The translations under genes and the position numbers were made by a program. A DNA stretch of 64,000 nucleotides, from positions 3,401,501-3,465,500 of the forward strand of contig NZ_AP023360.1 of assembly GCF_018326265.1 (NCBI RefSeq), in the 5' to 3' direction. Origin of the DNA: Catellatospora sp. IY07-71 (GTDB taxonomy: Bacteria > Actinomycetota > Actinomycetes > Mycobacteriales > Micromonosporaceae). How positions within the stretch are numbered: position 1 is the stretch's first letter; each line of letters starts with the position of its first letter. Shown here in pieces: positions 8,299 to 17,771 of this stretch. Under the pieces are notes generated by a model. The model was not told the origin of the DNA, did not search any database, and saw only the letters and a program-made list of their open reading frames with translations.

Positions 8299-10149
8299 AT
8301 GCGGAGACGGTTGTCCGTCCTCGTAGTGACAGCGGCGGTCGCCGGCGCCATGGTCCTGACCGGGCCCGCCGACGGCGCCCCGGTCGGGCCGGAGCCCATC
8401 ACCACGTCCGGCCAGTACTCGGTGCTCAACGTCAAGACCCTTGCGCAGCGCAACGCGATCGCGAAGACCGGTGCCGCGATCGACGGCTTCGACCACGGCG
8501 TGCTCGACATCACCGCCACCGCGGGAGAGGTCAAGGCGATCCGCGCCCTCGGCTTCGCGGTCGAGACGGCCCCATCGGCCTCGCAGCACGCGCACGGCGA
8601 GGTCGGCACCCTGGCCTTCCCGCCGGCCGACTCGAACTACCACGACTACAGCGAGATGATGGCGGTGATCAACTCACTCGCCTCGTCCTACCCTTCGATC
8701 TTCCGGGTGACGACCATCGGCAACTCGTACGAGGGGCGCAACATGCCCCTGATCAAGATCTCGGACAACGTCGCCACCGACGAGAACGAGGTCGAGATCC
8801 TGTTCAACCACCACCAGCACGCCCGTGAGCACCTCACGGTCGAGATGGCCATCTACCTGATGAACATGTTCACCAGCGGGTACGGCAGCGACAGCCGGGT
8901 CACGAACATCGTGAACAGCCGCGAGATCTGGATCGTGCCGGACATGAACCCCGACGGCGGCGAGTACGACATCGCCACCGGCAGCTACCGCTCGTGGCGC
9001 AAGAACCGCCAGCCGAACAGCGGCTCGTCGTACGTCGGCACCGACCTGAACCGCAACTGGTCCTACCAGTGGGGCTGCTGCGGCGGCTCCAGCGGCACCA
9101 CCAGCAGCGACACGTACCGCGGGCCGTCGTCGTTCTCCGCGCCGGAGACGCAGAACCTGCGCAACTTCGTCAACAGCCGGGTGATCGGCGGCGTCCAGCA
9201 GATCAAGGCCAACATCGACTTCCACACCTACTCGCAGCTCATCCTGTGGCCGTTCGGCTACACGACGGCCAACAACCCCTCGGGCATGAGCGCCGACGAG
9301 TACAACACGTTCGCCACGCTGGGCCAGAACATGGCCGCGACGAACCAGTACACCCCGGAGCAGTCCAGCGACCTCTACATCGCCGACGGCACGTCGATCG
9401 ACTGGATGTGGGGCACGCACCGGATCTGGGCGTACACCTTCGAGATGTACCCCGGCAGCTCCGGCAGCGGCGGCGGCTTCTACCCGCCCGACGAGGTGAT
9501 CCCGGCGCAGACCTCGCGCAACCGCGAGGCGGTGCTGATGTTCGCCGAGACCGCCGACTGCCCGTACCGGGTGATCGGCAAGGAGTCGACATACTGCGGC
9601 ACCGGCGGCGGCACCACGGTCTGGTCCGACACGTTCGAGACGAACCTCGGCTGGACCGCCAACCCGAGCGGCACCGACACCGCGACGCTGGGCCAGTGGG
9701 CGCGCGGCGCGGCGCAGGCGACCAACTCCAGCGGTGCCAAGCAGCTGACCCCGTTCGCGGGCAGCAACGACCTGGCGACTGGGCTGTCGGCGGGCACGGC
9801 GGCGGGTGACTTCGACCTCGACGGCGGCGTCAGCTCGATCCGCTCGCCCGCGGTGACCCTGCCGGCCACCGGCACGCTGAACGCGACCTGGCAGTGGTAC
9901 CTGGCGCACGGATCGAACTCGTCCAGTGCCGACTACGTCCGGATCTCGATCGTGCACAGCGGCGGGACGACGGTGCTGTCGACGATCAGCGGGGCGGCGA
10001 CCAACCGCAACGGCGCCTGGGGCGGGGGATCGGCGAATCTGACCGCCTACGCGGGCCAGAGCGTGCGTTTCCTGATCGAGGCGGCGGACGCAAGCACGGC
10101 GAGCCTGGTCGAGGCAGGGTTCGACAACCTGACGGTCACTCAGTCGTAA
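8299..10149 (+). CDS. Secreted M14 zinc carboxypeptidase
   Basis: The 616-residue product starts [20 protein letters not shown], a clear signal peptide, followed by a propeptide-like region. The peptidase M14 domain carries zinc ligands His174 and Glu177 (HAREH), His309 ([14 protein letters not shown]) and the catalytic Glu382 (TFEMYP). After about residue 430 comes a roughly 180-residue beta-rich C-terminal domain ([17 protein letters not shown]...), often seen on secreted actinobacterial hydrolases. It would remove C-terminal residues from peptides outside the cell (carboxypeptidase T-like). GGAGG at 8289-8293 selects the ATG at 8299 over an in-frame TTG 12 nt upstream. Confidence 0.92.
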   Translation: MRRRLSVLVVTAAVAGAMVLTGPADGAPVGPEPITTSGQYSVLNVKTLAQRNAIAKTGAAIDGFDHGVLDITATAGEVKAIRALGFAVETAPSASQHAHGEVGTLAFPPADSNYHDYSEMMAVINSLASSYPSIFRVTTIGNSYEGRNMPLIKISDNVATDENEVEILFNHHQHAREHLTVEMAIYLMNMFTSGYGSDSRVTNIVNSREIWIVPDMNPDGGEYDIATGSYRSWRKNRQPNSGSSYVGTDLNRNWSYQWGCCGGSSGTTSSDTYRGPSSFSAPETQNLRNFVNSRVIGGVQQIKANIDFHTYSQLILWPFGYTTANNPSGMSADEYNTFATLGQNMAATNQYTPEQSSDLYIADGTSIDWMWGTHRIWAYTFEMYPGSSGSGGGFYPPDEVIPAQTSRNREAVLMFAETADCPYRVIGKESTYCGTGGGTTVWSDTFETNLGWTANPSGTDTATLGQWARGAAQATNSSGAKQLTPFAGSNDLATGLSAGTAAGDFDLDGGVSSIRSPAVTLPATGTLNATWQWYLAHGSNSSSADYVRISIVHSGGTTVLSTISGAATNRNGAWGGGSANLTAYAGQSVRFLIEAADASTASLVEAGFDNLTVTQS

Positions 10150-10166
10150 CGGTGTTTCCATTGGCG

Positions 10167-10194
10167 GGGCGTCCGATGTGCGCATCGGGCGCCC
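10167..10194 (+). terminator. Terminator after carboxypeptidase
   Basis: A 12-bp stem with one G-T pair and a TGCG loop lies 17 nt after the carboxypeptidase stop and is followed by a T-rich tract (TCCTTATT). It is a convincing intrinsic terminator. Confidence 0.75.
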
Positions 10195-10270
10195 TCCTTA
10201 TTGACATGGAAGCGTTAACACCTCGTGGCCGACGGTGACAGGGCGTAGATCCATTCTGTAGGGTGCCTCC

Positions 10271-10888
10271 GTGCCGATTGCCGACGAGTTCTACTTGATG
10301 ACGCATGACGATGTCAGCGGAGACTCCCGGCTGCACGCCAAAGCCGTCGGATTCGGGCTCGCAGCCGCGCTGCTGGCCGAGCTGTGCCTGCTGGACCTGG
10401 TGCGCCCACTGCCGGAGGGGGTGGCGGTGCGTCAGGCGCCGCCGCCGCCCGACGCGCTGACCGCCCGGGTCCACGGCCAGCTGCTGGCCGAGCCGCAGCT
10501 GCACCCGGTCCGGGACTGGCTGGCCTACCTCGGGCGTTCCGCGGAGGCCGACATCGCCGTCAGATTGACCGCCACGGGGGCGCTCCAACTGGTCGAGACG
10601 CGCCGACTGCTGGGCGTGCAGCGAAGATTCATGCCGGTGTCCGTCAACGACGCCGCCTGGCCGGCGGCGCGGATCATCGGGCGGCTGCGCCGCCAGGAGG
10701 ACCTGTCCCTGGAGGACCGGATCCTGGCCGGGCTGGTCTTCGCGACCGGTCTCAGCAACACCTTCATGTGGGACGACGTCCGGGGGCGTCAGCTCTCCCA
10801 CATCATCGCCGTACTCGACGAACCGCTCCGGCTGCTCATCGCCGAGACCGAGCTGGCCGTCAGCAAGGCCGTGGCGACGCTCACCTGA
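10271..10888 (+). CDS. GPP34 (GOLPH3/VPS74-like) family protein, copy 1
   Basis: The product has 205 residues. The N-terminal block IADEFYLMTHDDVSGDSRLH and the helical repeats with LGFGLAAALLAELCLL-type wording match the GPP34 family, which in eukaryotes binds phosphatidylinositol-4-phosphate at the Golgi. Actinobacteria carry many paralogues of unknown function, presumed to be peripheral membrane proteins. A second family member lies at 17772-18410, so the pair brackets a permease/amidase block. It uses a GTG start. Confidence 0.85.
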   Translation: MPIADEFYLMTHDDVSGDSRLHAKAVGFGLAAALLAELCLLDLVRPLPEGVAVRQAPPPPDALTARVHGQLLAEPQLHPVRDWLAYLGRSAEADIAVRLTATGALQLVETRRLLGVQRRFMPVSVNDAAWPAARIIGRLRRQEDLSLEDRILAGLVFATGLSNTFMWDDVRGRQLSHIIAVLDEPLRLLIAETELAVSKAVATLT

Positions 10889-10933
10889 ACCACACCCCCT
10901 CACCCCCCTCACCCCCTTGTTAGGAGCAACCCC

Positions 10934-12433
10934 GTGTCCGCACCCCCTAGCTCCGCGCTGTCCTCGGCGCTGGCCGCCGACCGGCTCGGCTCGGCCTCGG
11001 TCGCGTCGTTCGCGCTGACCGCGGCCGCCCCGCTGATGGTCATCGGCGGCGTCATCGTCGCCGGCTGGGCCAACGTCCAGGTCATCGGCTTCCCGCTGGG
11101 CATCCTGCTGATCGGCGCCGCGCTGGCGCTGTTCACCTTCGGCTACGTGGCCATGTCCCGGCACATCCGCAACGCCGGCGCGTTCTACTCGTACATCTCG
11201 CAGGGCATCGGCCGCCCGGCCGGCGTCGCCGCCGCGCTCGGCGCGGTGCTGGCGTACAACCTGCTGCAGGTGGGCCTCTACGGCATCTTCGGCGCGGCCG
11301 GCTCCGGCCTGCTGGCGATGATGTTCAACGTCGAGATCTCCTGGTGGATCCTCGCGCTGGTGGCGTGGCTGGCCGTGACCGTGCTGGGCCTGTCCCGCGT
11401 CGAGATCAACAGCACCCTGCTGCTGGTCGTGCTCGTCGCCGAGCTGGCGATCGTGCTGCTGTACGACGTCGTGTTCCTGGCCAACCCGGCCGACGGCCTC
11501 AGCTTCGCCGCGTTCTCGCCGGACAACCTGTTCGTGGGCGGCGCGCTGGGCGCGGTGCTGACGGTGACCGTGACCGCGTTCGTCGGGTTCGAGGCCCCGC
11601 CGGTGTTCGCCGAGGAGTCGCGCGACTCCAAGCGCACCATCGCCCTGGCCTCCTTCGGCGGCCTGGCCGTCATGGTGTTCGTGTACGCGCTGACCGCGTG
11701 GGCGCTGACCGTGGCCACCGGCCCGGACAACATCGTGGGTCAGGCGCAGGAGCACGCCGCGCAGGCCGACCTGATGTTCGTGCTGGCCGGCGAGCACCTG
11801 GGCTCGTTCTTCGCCGACGCCGGCAACGTGCTGCTGGTGACCAGCGCCTTCGCGGCGATGCTGTCCTACCACAACACCGTGGCCCGCTACACCTTCTCGC
11901 TGGCGCGTGAGGGCGTGCTGCCGCGCTCGCTGGCCCGCACCGGTGCCCGCTCGGGCGCGCCGGTGGCGGCGTCGATCCTGCAGAGCGTCATCGGCCTGCT
12001 CGTGATCTCGGTGTACGCGATCTTCGAGCTGGACCCGTTCACCCACCTGTTCTTCTGGCTGGGCATGACCGGCGGCTTCGGCGTGCTGCTGCTGCTCGCG
12101 GGCACCAGCGTCGCGGTGGTGTTCTACTTCGCCAGGGACAAGCGCGGCGAGAGCCTGTGGACCCGGGTCATCGCCCCGGTGGTGTCGGCGCTGTTCCTGA
12201 TCTGGGCGGTGCAGCAGACGGTGCGCGACTACGGCACCATGCTCGCCGTCGAGGAGGGCGACCCGGCCGCGTGGATCCTGCCGGGCCTGTACCTGCTGCT
12301 CGCGGTCGTCGGCGTGATCTGGGCGCTGGTGCTGCGCAGCAGCAAGCCGGCCCTGTACGAGGCGATCGGCAAGGGTGTCGAGGGCGGCCGGACCGAGGTG
12401 TCGGCCCCGGCCGCCGAGCGGGTGCCGGTATGA
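10934..12433 (+). CDS. APC superfamily amino acid/amine permease
   Basis: The 499-residue protein has about 12-14 hydrophobic segments. It opens SVASFALTAAAPLMVIGGVI and contains the APC-type stretch YVAMSRHIRNAGAFYSYISQGIG. GFEAPPVFAEESRDSKRTIA in the middle is typical of amino acid permeases. It is an inner-membrane uptake system, probably for an amino acid, amine or amide. The GTG at 10934 follows TAGGAG. Its last 4 bp overlap the start of a GNAT acetyltransferase gene, so the two are co-translated. Confidence 0.88.
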   Translation: MSAPPSSALSSALAADRLGSASVASFALTAAAPLMVIGGVIVAGWANVQVIGFPLGILLIGAALALFTFGYVAMSRHIRNAGAFYSYISQGIGRPAGVAAALGAVLAYNLLQVGLYGIFGAAGSGLLAMMFNVEISWWILALVAWLAVTVLGLSRVEINSTLLLVVLVAELAIVLLYDVVFLANPADGLSFAAFSPDNLFVGGALGAVLTVTVTAFVGFEAPPVFAEESRDSKRTIALASFGGLAVMVFVYALTAWALTVATGPDNIVGQAQEHAAQADLMFVLAGEHLGSFFADAGNVLLVTSAFAAMLSYHNTVARYTFSLAREGVLPRSLARTGARSGAPVAASILQSVIGLLVISVYAIFELDPFTHLFFWLGMTGGFGVLLLLAGTSVAVVFYFARDKRGESLWTRVIAPVVSALFLIWAVQQTVRDYGTMLAVEEGDPAAWILPGLYLLLAVVGVIWALVLRSSKPALYEAIGKGVEGGRTEVSAPAAERVPV

Positions 12434-13017
12434 CGAGCGACCAGGCGGCGCAGACGTCGGCTGTCGACGTCGTCGCCGCCGGGGCGCTGATCGCCGAGGC
12501 GTTCGCCGACCTGCCGACCGCGCAGTGGCTGGTGGCCGACCGTGACGTGCGGGTGCGCCTGCTGGGCGAGCAGTTCAGCTGGTTCGCCGAGCACGGGCTC
12601 AAGCACGGCGTGGTGCACACCATCGGCGACGAGGCGGTGGCGGTGTGGTTCGACAACACCGCCGACGCCCCGTGGATCGACCGGTACGACGAGCGGCTGG
12701 ACGCGCTGGTGGGTGACCGCCACCCGCGGTTCGCCATGCTGGACGCGACGTTCGCCGAGAACCACCCGCACGGGCCGCACTTCCACCTCGCGCTGCTGGC
12801 CACCCGGCCGGATCGACAGGGCACGGGGCTGGGCGGGCGGCTGCTGGAGCGCCAGCTGGCCAGGCTGGACGAGGCGGGTGTCGCCGGATACCTGGAGGCG
12901 GCCGAGCCGCGTTCCGCGGCGCTGTACGCCCGGTACGGGTTCGAGCCGCTGGGTGAGCCGTTCTACCTGCCGGAGGACGGCCCGCCGATGTTCCCGATGT
13001 GGCGCGAGCCCCGCTGA
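12430..13017 (+). CDS. GNAT-family N-acetyltransferase
   Basis: The 195-residue product has the acetyl-CoA-binding motif LLATRPDRQGTGLGGRLLE (motif A, R/Q-x-x-G-x-G/A) and a C-terminal YARYGFEPLGEPFYLP. The ATG overlaps the permease stop (ATGA). Coupling to a permease suggests it acetylates the imported amine or a derivative (inference). The gene ends in a shared bidirectional terminator. Confidence 0.87.
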   Translation: MTSDQAAQTSAVDVVAAGALIAEAFADLPTAQWLVADRDVRVRLLGEQFSWFAEHGLKHGVVHTIGDEAVAVWFDNTADAPWIDRYDERLDALVGDRHPRFAMLDATFAENHPHGPHFHLALLATRPDRQGTGLGGRLLERQLARLDEAGVAGYLEAAEPRSAALYARYGFEPLGEPFYLPEDGPPMFPMWREPR

Positions 13018-13033
13018 CGCGCGGCTGACGCAG

Positions 13034-13063
13034 CGAAGCCCCGCTCCCGGGAGCGGGGCTTCG
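13034..13063. terminator. Bidirectional terminator
   Basis: A perfect 15-bp inverted repeat (CGAAGCCCCGCTCCC and its complement, directly abutting) lies between the convergent GNAT gene and fatty acid hydroxylase gene. The symmetrical stem can serve both strands. Confidence 0.8.
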
Positions 13064-13064
13064 T

Positions 13065-13781
13065 TCATGCCGCGTGCAGGTTCTTCGCGGTGGGCGAGAC
13101 CGGCACGGTCGCCGGGTCGGGGCAGGTGCCCAGGAGGCGGTCGGCGGTGCCGCTGGTGGTCACCGTGAACCAGTAGTGCTCGTTGCGGTAGTGGTGCAGC
13201 CGGTGGTTGCGCCAGACGGCCTTGTAGAGGCGGCTGCGGGGCCGGTGGTCGCTGTGGACGAGGTAGTGGGTCCACTCGTAGGCCAGGCCCACCGCGGCGA
13301 CGGCGGCGATGAACGTGAGCGCCTGGCCGAGCCGCGGGAAGGCGAGCAGTGCGGCGGCCGTGTATCCGGCGATGACGGCCAGCAGCGAGCGCCACGGGAT
13401 GAACACCAGCGGGACGTCGCGCGGGTCGGCGTGGTGGCGGCGGTGGTCGCGGGCCAGTTCGGTGTCCAGCGTCAGCCTGCCGACGTGGCGCGGGCGCCAG
13501 TGCAGGACGAACACGTGGATCACCCATTCCAGCAGGGGGAACAGCGCGACCAGGACGGCGGGCGCCCACAGGTCGGTGCGCTGCCAGCCACCCTCGGCCA
13601 GCCGCCAGGCCACCGCGGCGGCCAGCACGGTGAGGATGAGCCAGGGGCTGGGGTGCCGCCAGAACCGGCCGAAGACCTGTGCCAGGGGTACGGCGGTGCG
13701 GCGTGCTCCGGTGCCGGCCTCGTCGGCGGCCAGGCGGCGGCGGGCGGCCTGCTCGGCGGCCCGGCGGTCGTCGGGGGTCAC
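13065..13781 (-). CDS. Fatty acid hydroxylase/sterol desaturase superfamily membrane protein
   Basis: The product has 238 residues and several membrane segments. It carries the spaced histidine clusters of di-iron membrane hydroxylases: HVFVLHWRP, DHRRHH, HYLVHSDH and NHRLHHY. It would hydroxylate or desaturate a lipid at the membrane; the substrate is unknown. Its start overlaps the end of the GntR-type regulator gene by 4 bp, so the regulator and hydroxylase form one operon on the minus strand. Confidence 0.85.
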   Translation of the reverse strand: MTPDDRRAAEQAARRRLAADEAGTGARRTAVPLAQVFGRFWRHPSPWLILTVLAAAVAWRLAEGGWQRTDLWAPAVLVALFPLLEWVIHVFVLHWRPRHVGRLTLDTELARDHRRHHADPRDVPLVFIPWRSLLAVIAGYTAAALLAFPRLGQALTFIAAVAAVGLAYEWTHYLVHSDHRPRSRLYKAVWRNHRLHHYRNEHYWFTVTTSGTADRLLGTCPDPATVPVSPTAKNLHAA

Positions 13782-14503
13782 GGCCGGTCTCCGTCCAGGG
13801 TGTCGATGGCGCGCAGCAGTTCGCGGGTGGCGTTGCCGAGCAGGTCGTGTGCCAGGCGGTGGGCGTCGTCCGGGCGGGCGGCGACGATGGCGGCGGTGAG
13901 CGCGCGGTAGTCGCCGACCCGGTCGACCTCGGCCGCCATCACGGCGGCCAGGGCGGGCAGCGCGGGCTCGTACGCGGCGCGCAGGCTGTTGAACATCAGC
14001 CGGAACGCGATCGAGTCGGCGGCTTCGACGACGTGCTCCCAGAAGGTGAGCGCGTGCCGCTGCCGCCCGACCGGGTCGGTGTCGGCGGCCAGCTCGGCGA
14101 CGGCCAGGTCGAGCACGTCGGCGGCGGCGGGTCCGCCCCGGGTGGCGGCGAGTTCGGCGACCTTCGGGCCGACGGCCAGGCGGGCCTCCAGGATGCTGCG
14201 GGCCACGGACAGGTCGATGCCGCCACCGGGCAGCAGCAGGTGGGGGAGCAGGTCGAGCCCGCCGGAGCGGCGGAAGTCGGTGACGGTGGTGGCGCCGCCC
14301 TGGCGCACGTGGACGAGGCCGGCGTGGGCCATGCGCTGCAGCGCCTCGCGTACGGCGGGGCGGCTGACGCCGAGCGCCTCGGCGAGGCGGCGTTCGCTGG
14401 GCAGCGGCTGCCCGGTGGGGTAGCCGCCGTCGACGAGTTCGCGCAGGAGCTGGTCGTAGACCTCGCCGGGCAGGGAGCGTCGCTGTATGCGTTCCAGGGC
14501 CAT
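13778..14503 (-). CDS. GntR-family regulator, FadR/FCD subfamily
   Basis: The 241-residue product has an N-terminal winged helix (LPSERRLAEALGVSRPAVREALQRM, about residues 37-61) and a helical FCD ligand-binding domain (ARSILEARLAVGPKVAELAA ... NSLRAAYEPALPAL). The family senses small carboxylates and typically represses its own operon. A TGGTC-A-GACCA palindrome sits 37 bp upstream of the start, the classical FadR-type operator shape. It is co-transcribed with the hydroxylase gene through a 4-bp overlap. The nearby permease/amidase genes could be further targets. Confidence 0.9.
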   Translation of the reverse strand: MALERIQRRSLPGEVYDQLLRELVDGGYPTGQPLPSERRLAEALGVSRPAVREALQRMAHAGLVHVRQGGATTVTDFRRSGGLDLLPHLLLPGGGIDLSVARSILEARLAVGPKVAELAATRGGPAAADVLDLAVAELAADTDPVGRQRHALTFWEHVVEAADSIAFRLMFNSLRAAYEPALPALAAVMAAEVDRVGDYRALTAAIVAARPDDAHRLAHDLLGNATRELLRAIDTLDGDRP

Positions 14504-14523
14504 GCGTCCACGGTGCGCCTGCT

Positions 14524-14550
14524 TGGTCAGGTGGTCAAGTGGTCAGACCA
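14524..14550 (-). promoter_or_regulatory. Candidate FadR/GntR operator
   Basis: TGGTCAGACCA (14540-14550) is a perfect TGGTC-N-GACCA palindrome. It is preceded by two further TGGTCARG half sites with an exact 8-bp period (14524 and 14532). Its position just upstream of the GntR-FCD gene suggests autoregulation. Confidence 0.6.
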
Positions 14551-14696
14551 GTTATGGCACAACATGAATGCGATTACATGAATACATGCATGGACTCGTG
14601 CATCGGGTTGCTGTTTACTGTCTGCGGTTTCCGCCGCATGGGGGGCGCGGTATAACGTACGTCCTTTGTGGACACACGGCCCCTCGGAGGCGGGTC

Positions 14697-15113
14697 TTGA
14701 CGGAGCTATCTATCGGCCGCGAGCAGGCGGCCGCGGCACGTGACTTCGCGAACCAGCTGCGCTGGTGGCGCAGTATGCGCGGATATTCGCAGGGCAGGCT
14801 GGCGCAGCGCATGCCGCACAGCGAGGCGACCATCGCCAAGGTGGAGTCCGGCGAGCGCTGGCCCACCGAGGACCTGGCCCGCCGCTGCGACGAGGTGCTG
14901 CAGACGGGCGGCGCGCTGGCCGTGCTGTGGCCCGCGGTGCGCGCCGAGCAGCAGGCCAGTGACGGCCGCCGGCGCCGGCGGCGCGACGACGACGGCGGCT
15001 CCGTGGCCGACGCGCGGCGGCTGCTGTCGATGGTGCTCGCCGACACGAATCTGTCGGCGACTCATCCATTCGTCCGGGAGGCTTTGGCTGCATTGGACAG
15101 TGCGGACAACTAG
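14697..15113 (+). CDS. Helix-turn-helix (XRE-type) regulator
   Basis: The 138-residue product starts at TTG 14697, chosen because GGAGG lies 6 nt upstream; an in-frame ATG at 14568 lacks a ribosome site. The HTH lies near the N terminus: LRWWRSMRGYSQGRLAQRMPHSEATIAKVESGERWP. A basic/acidic linker (RRRRRRDDDGG) and a short helical tail follow. The N-terminal layout resembles the many small Streptomyces/Micromonosporaceae XRE regulators. It lies directly before the second APC permease, which it may control (inference). Confidence 0.75.
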   Translation: MTELSIGREQAAAARDFANQLRWWRSMRGYSQGRLAQRMPHSEATIAKVESGERWPTEDLARRCDEVLQTGGALAVLWPAVRAEQQASDGRRRRRRDDDGGSVADARRLLSMVLADTNLSATHPFVREALAALDSADN

Positions 15114-15239
15114 CCGTCGCCTGCATCTGTCCGGGCAGGACTCCTTTTCGGGAAGGCATTAGTAGTCGCCAATGGGAGCGCGGGCGTGTGCGTCACGCCA
15201 CTCTCGGTTGAACATTGGACGACTTCTGGAGGATCGGCA

Positions 15240-16691
15240 ATGTCCGTGCTAACGCCTGACGCGGCGGCCACGGGGGAGGCGGCCACGCCGGCCGGCGATC
15301 CCGATCTCAGCAAGTTCGGGTACACCCCGCAGCTGCGCCGTTCGCTGAGCTTCACCGATCTGCTGTTCTACGGCCTGATCTACATGGTGCCGATCGCCCC
15401 GTTCGCGATCTTCGGCTCGGTGTACCAGGCGTCCTCGGGCATGGTGGCGCTCGCGTACGTGGCGGGCCTGGTCGTCATGCTGTTCACCGCTTCGTCGTAC
15501 GCGCAGATGGTGCGGGCGTTCCCGATCGCCGGCTCGGTGTACAACTACGCCGGGCGCGGCATCCACCCGGCGGTCGGCTTCGTCGCCGGCTGGGCCATCA
15601 TGCTCGACTACTTCCTGGTGCCCGGCCTGCTGTACCTGGTCGCGTCGGTGACCATCAACGGCGCGGTGCCCGGCGTGCACGCGGGGATCTGGCTGGTCGG
15701 CTTCGTCGTCATCAACGCCGTCATCAACTACTTCGGCATCCGGCTCACCGCCGTCGCCATCAACATCATGATCGCGGCCGAGCTGGCCGTGCTCGGCATC
15801 TTCCTCGTGATGGGCGTCATCGGCCTGGCCGAGGGGCGCGGCAACGGCGACTGGACCACCGCGTTCTTCAGCTCCGACAACTTCAGCTTCGGCCTGGTGC
15901 TGGGCGCGGTGTCGGTGGCGGCGCTGAGCTTCCTCGGCTTCGACGGCATCTCGATGCTGGCCGAGGAGAGCAAGGGCGGCGCCCGCCAGGTCGGCCGGGC
16001 CATGTCGGTCGTGCTGCTGCTGGCCGGTCTCATCTTCATCGCCCAGACCTGGGTCGCGTCGCTGTTCGTCGCCGACGGCGCCGCGCTGATCGCCAGCGAG
16101 GACCCGGGCGAGGTCGGCAACGCGTTCTACGCCGCCGCCGAGGCTGCCGCGGGCGCGCCGTGGCTGGCCACGCTGTGCCTGGTCGCCACCGCCATCGCGT
16201 GGGGCCTGCCCGACTCGATGGTGGCCCAGACCGCGCTGTCGCGCCTGCTGTTCGCCATGGCCCGCGACAAGCAGCTGCCCGGCTTCCTGGCCAAGGTGTC
16301 CAGCCGCCACGCCTCGCCGGTCAACGCCGTGCTGTTCACCGCCGTGATCTCCCTGGCCATCTCCGGCACCGCGCTGTACTACCTGCTGGAGCAGGAGAAG
16401 GACACCATCACCCTGATCGCCACCATGGTGAACTTCGGCGCCATGGTCGCCTGGCTGATGCTGCACGCCGCCGTGATCTGGCACTACGTCGTCCGCAACG
16501 GCAGCCGCAACTGGCTGCTGCACCTGGTCGTGCCGCTGGTCGGCGCCGGCCTGCTGATCGCGGTGCTGGTGCACATGCAGCTGCACTCGCAGATCACCGG
16601 CCTGATCTGGGTCGGCCTCGGCCTGGTCGTGCTCGGCGTGCTCTACGCCATCGGCCGCCGCCCGAAGCTGTCGGGCATGGGTGGCGAGTAA
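15240..16691 (+). CDS. APC superfamily permease, second copy
   Basis: This 483-residue protein has about 12 membrane segments. Typical parts are LLFYGLIYMVPIAPFAIFG at the first helix, YAQMVRAFPIAGSVYNYAGRG, and SFLGFDGISMLAEESKGGARQ. The ATG at 15240 follows GGAGGA 7 nt upstream; an earlier in-frame ATG at 15186 lacks this. The acetamidase gene begins 3 nt after its stop, so uptake and hydrolysis of an amide or amine-type compound appear coupled. Confidence 0.9.
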   Translation: MSVLTPDAAATGEAATPAGDPDLSKFGYTPQLRRSLSFTDLLFYGLIYMVPIAPFAIFGSVYQASSGMVALAYVAGLVVMLFTASSYAQMVRAFPIAGSVYNYAGRGIHPAVGFVAGWAIMLDYFLVPGLLYLVASVTINGAVPGVHAGIWLVGFVVINAVINYFGIRLTAVAINIMIAAELAVLGIFLVMGVIGLAEGRGNGDWTTAFFSSDNFSFGLVLGAVSVAALSFLGFDGISMLAEESKGGARQVGRAMSVVLLLAGLIFIAQTWVASLFVADGAALIASEDPGEVGNAFYAAAEAAAGAPWLATLCLVATAIAWGLPDSMVAQTALSRLLFAMARDKQLPGFLAKVSSRHASPVNAVLFTAVISLAISGTALYYLLEQEKDTITLIATMVNFGAMVAWLMLHAAVIWHYVVRNGSRNWLLHLVVPLVGAGLLIAVLVHMQLHSQITGLIWVGLGLVVLGVLYAIGRRPKLSGMGGE

Positions 16692-16694
16692 CCG

Positions 16695-17696
16695 GTGGGG
16701 GAGTTCATCGAGTTCGACCCGACGCCGGAGCAGCTGGCCTACACGTTCGGCGGCAACCCGCCGGTCGCGAAGGTCCGGCCCGGGGACGTGCTGAAGATCC
16801 GCACCGAGGACTGCTTCGGCGGCGTGGTGCGCGGCTTCGGCGACCTGCCCTCGCAGGTGTGCCGGTTCCCGTACCTCAACCCGGTCACCGGCCCCTTCTA
16901 CGTGGCGGGGGCGGAGCCGGGCGACACCCTGGCCCTGCACTTCGTGTCCATCACCCCGGCCCGCGACTGGGCCGTGTCCAGCACCTTCCCGCACTTCGGG
17001 GCGCTGACGTCGACGTCGCACACCGCGACGCTGCAGCCGCCGCTGGAGGAGCGGGTCTGGGTGTACGACCTCGACCTGGCCGCGGGCACCGCCCGCTACT
17101 CGGCCCGCAACTGCGAGTTCGTGGTGGACCTGCCGCTGGACCCGATGCACGGCACGGTCGGCGTCGCGCCGGGCGCGTTCGAGGCCCGGATGACGATCAC
17201 CCCCGACGCGCACGGCGGCAACATGGACACCCCCGAGCTGCGCGCGGGCGTCACCGCGTACTTCGGCGTCAACGTCGAGGGGGCGCTGTTCGCCGTCGGC
17301 GACGGCCACGCCCGGCAGGGCCACGGCGAGGTGTCCGGCGTCGCCGTGGAGGCGGCCATGGACACCGTGCTCGTCGTCGACCTGATCAAGGGCGTGTCCA
17401 CGCCGTGGCCGCGGCTGGAGTCCGACACGCACCTGATGGCCACCGGCTCGGCCCGGCCGCTGGAGGACGCGTACCGGATCAGTCAGCACGACCTGGTCAC
17501 CTGGGTGTCCGAGCTGACCGGCCTGGACCTGCTGGACGCGCTGCAGCTGGTCAGCCAGGCCGGTGAGGCCCCGGTCGGCAACGTCTGCGACACCAACTAC
17601 ACGATGGTCGCCAAGGTGGCGAAGTCGTACCTGCGCGCGAGCGGGTACGACGGCGTGCACGCGCGGCTGCGGGCGGCCGGCGCGGCGTACCGCTGA
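16695..17696 (+). CDS. Acetamidase/formamidase family protein
   Basis: The product has 333 residues and uses a GTG start. Family features include KVRPGDVLKIRTEDCFGG near residue 25, the block GNMDTPELRAGVTAYFGVNVEGALFAVGDGHARQGHGEVSG and VGNVCDTNYTMVAKV at the C terminus. The family hydrolyses short amides (formamide, acetamide) to the acid and ammonia. It sits 3 nt behind an APC permease, consistent with a nitrogen-scavenging unit. A strong hairpin follows the stop. Confidence 0.88.
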   Translation: MGEFIEFDPTPEQLAYTFGGNPPVAKVRPGDVLKIRTEDCFGGVVRGFGDLPSQVCRFPYLNPVTGPFYVAGAEPGDTLALHFVSITPARDWAVSSTFPHFGALTSTSHTATLQPPLEERVWVYDLDLAAGTARYSARNCEFVVDLPLDPMHGTVGVAPGAFEARMTITPDAHGGNMDTPELRAGVTAYFGVNVEGALFAVGDGHARQGHGEVSGVAVEAAMDTVLVVDLIKGVSTPWPRLESDTHLMATGSARPLEDAYRISQHDLVTWVSELTGLDLLDALQLVSQAGEAPVGNVCDTNYTMVAKVAKSYLRASGYDGVHARLRAAGAAYR

Positions 17697-17710
17697 GGGA
17701 TTTTCACAGT

Positions 17711-17742
17711 GATGTGGCCGGGGCGATGGCCCCGGCCACATC
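17711..17742 (+). terminator. Terminator-like hairpin after acetamidase
   Basis: A perfect 14-bp stem (GATGTGGCCGGGGC with its complement) and a 4-nt loop lie 14 nt after the acetamidase stop and 29 nt before the next gene. There is no T tract, as is common in high-GC actinobacteria. Confidence 0.65.
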
Positions 17743-17771
17743 GCGTTTCCGGGGTCCATTGGGGGGAATCG

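Noticed and set aside
8674-12046. Two minus-strand open frames of 503 and 636 codons
   Set aside because: They are antisense to the carboxypeptidase, GPP34 and permease genes. No domain or ribosome site is seen.
15114-15239. Riboswitch before the second APC permease
   Set aside because: No match by eye to guanidine, ydaO or other known aptamer cores; only a normal ribosome site is visible.
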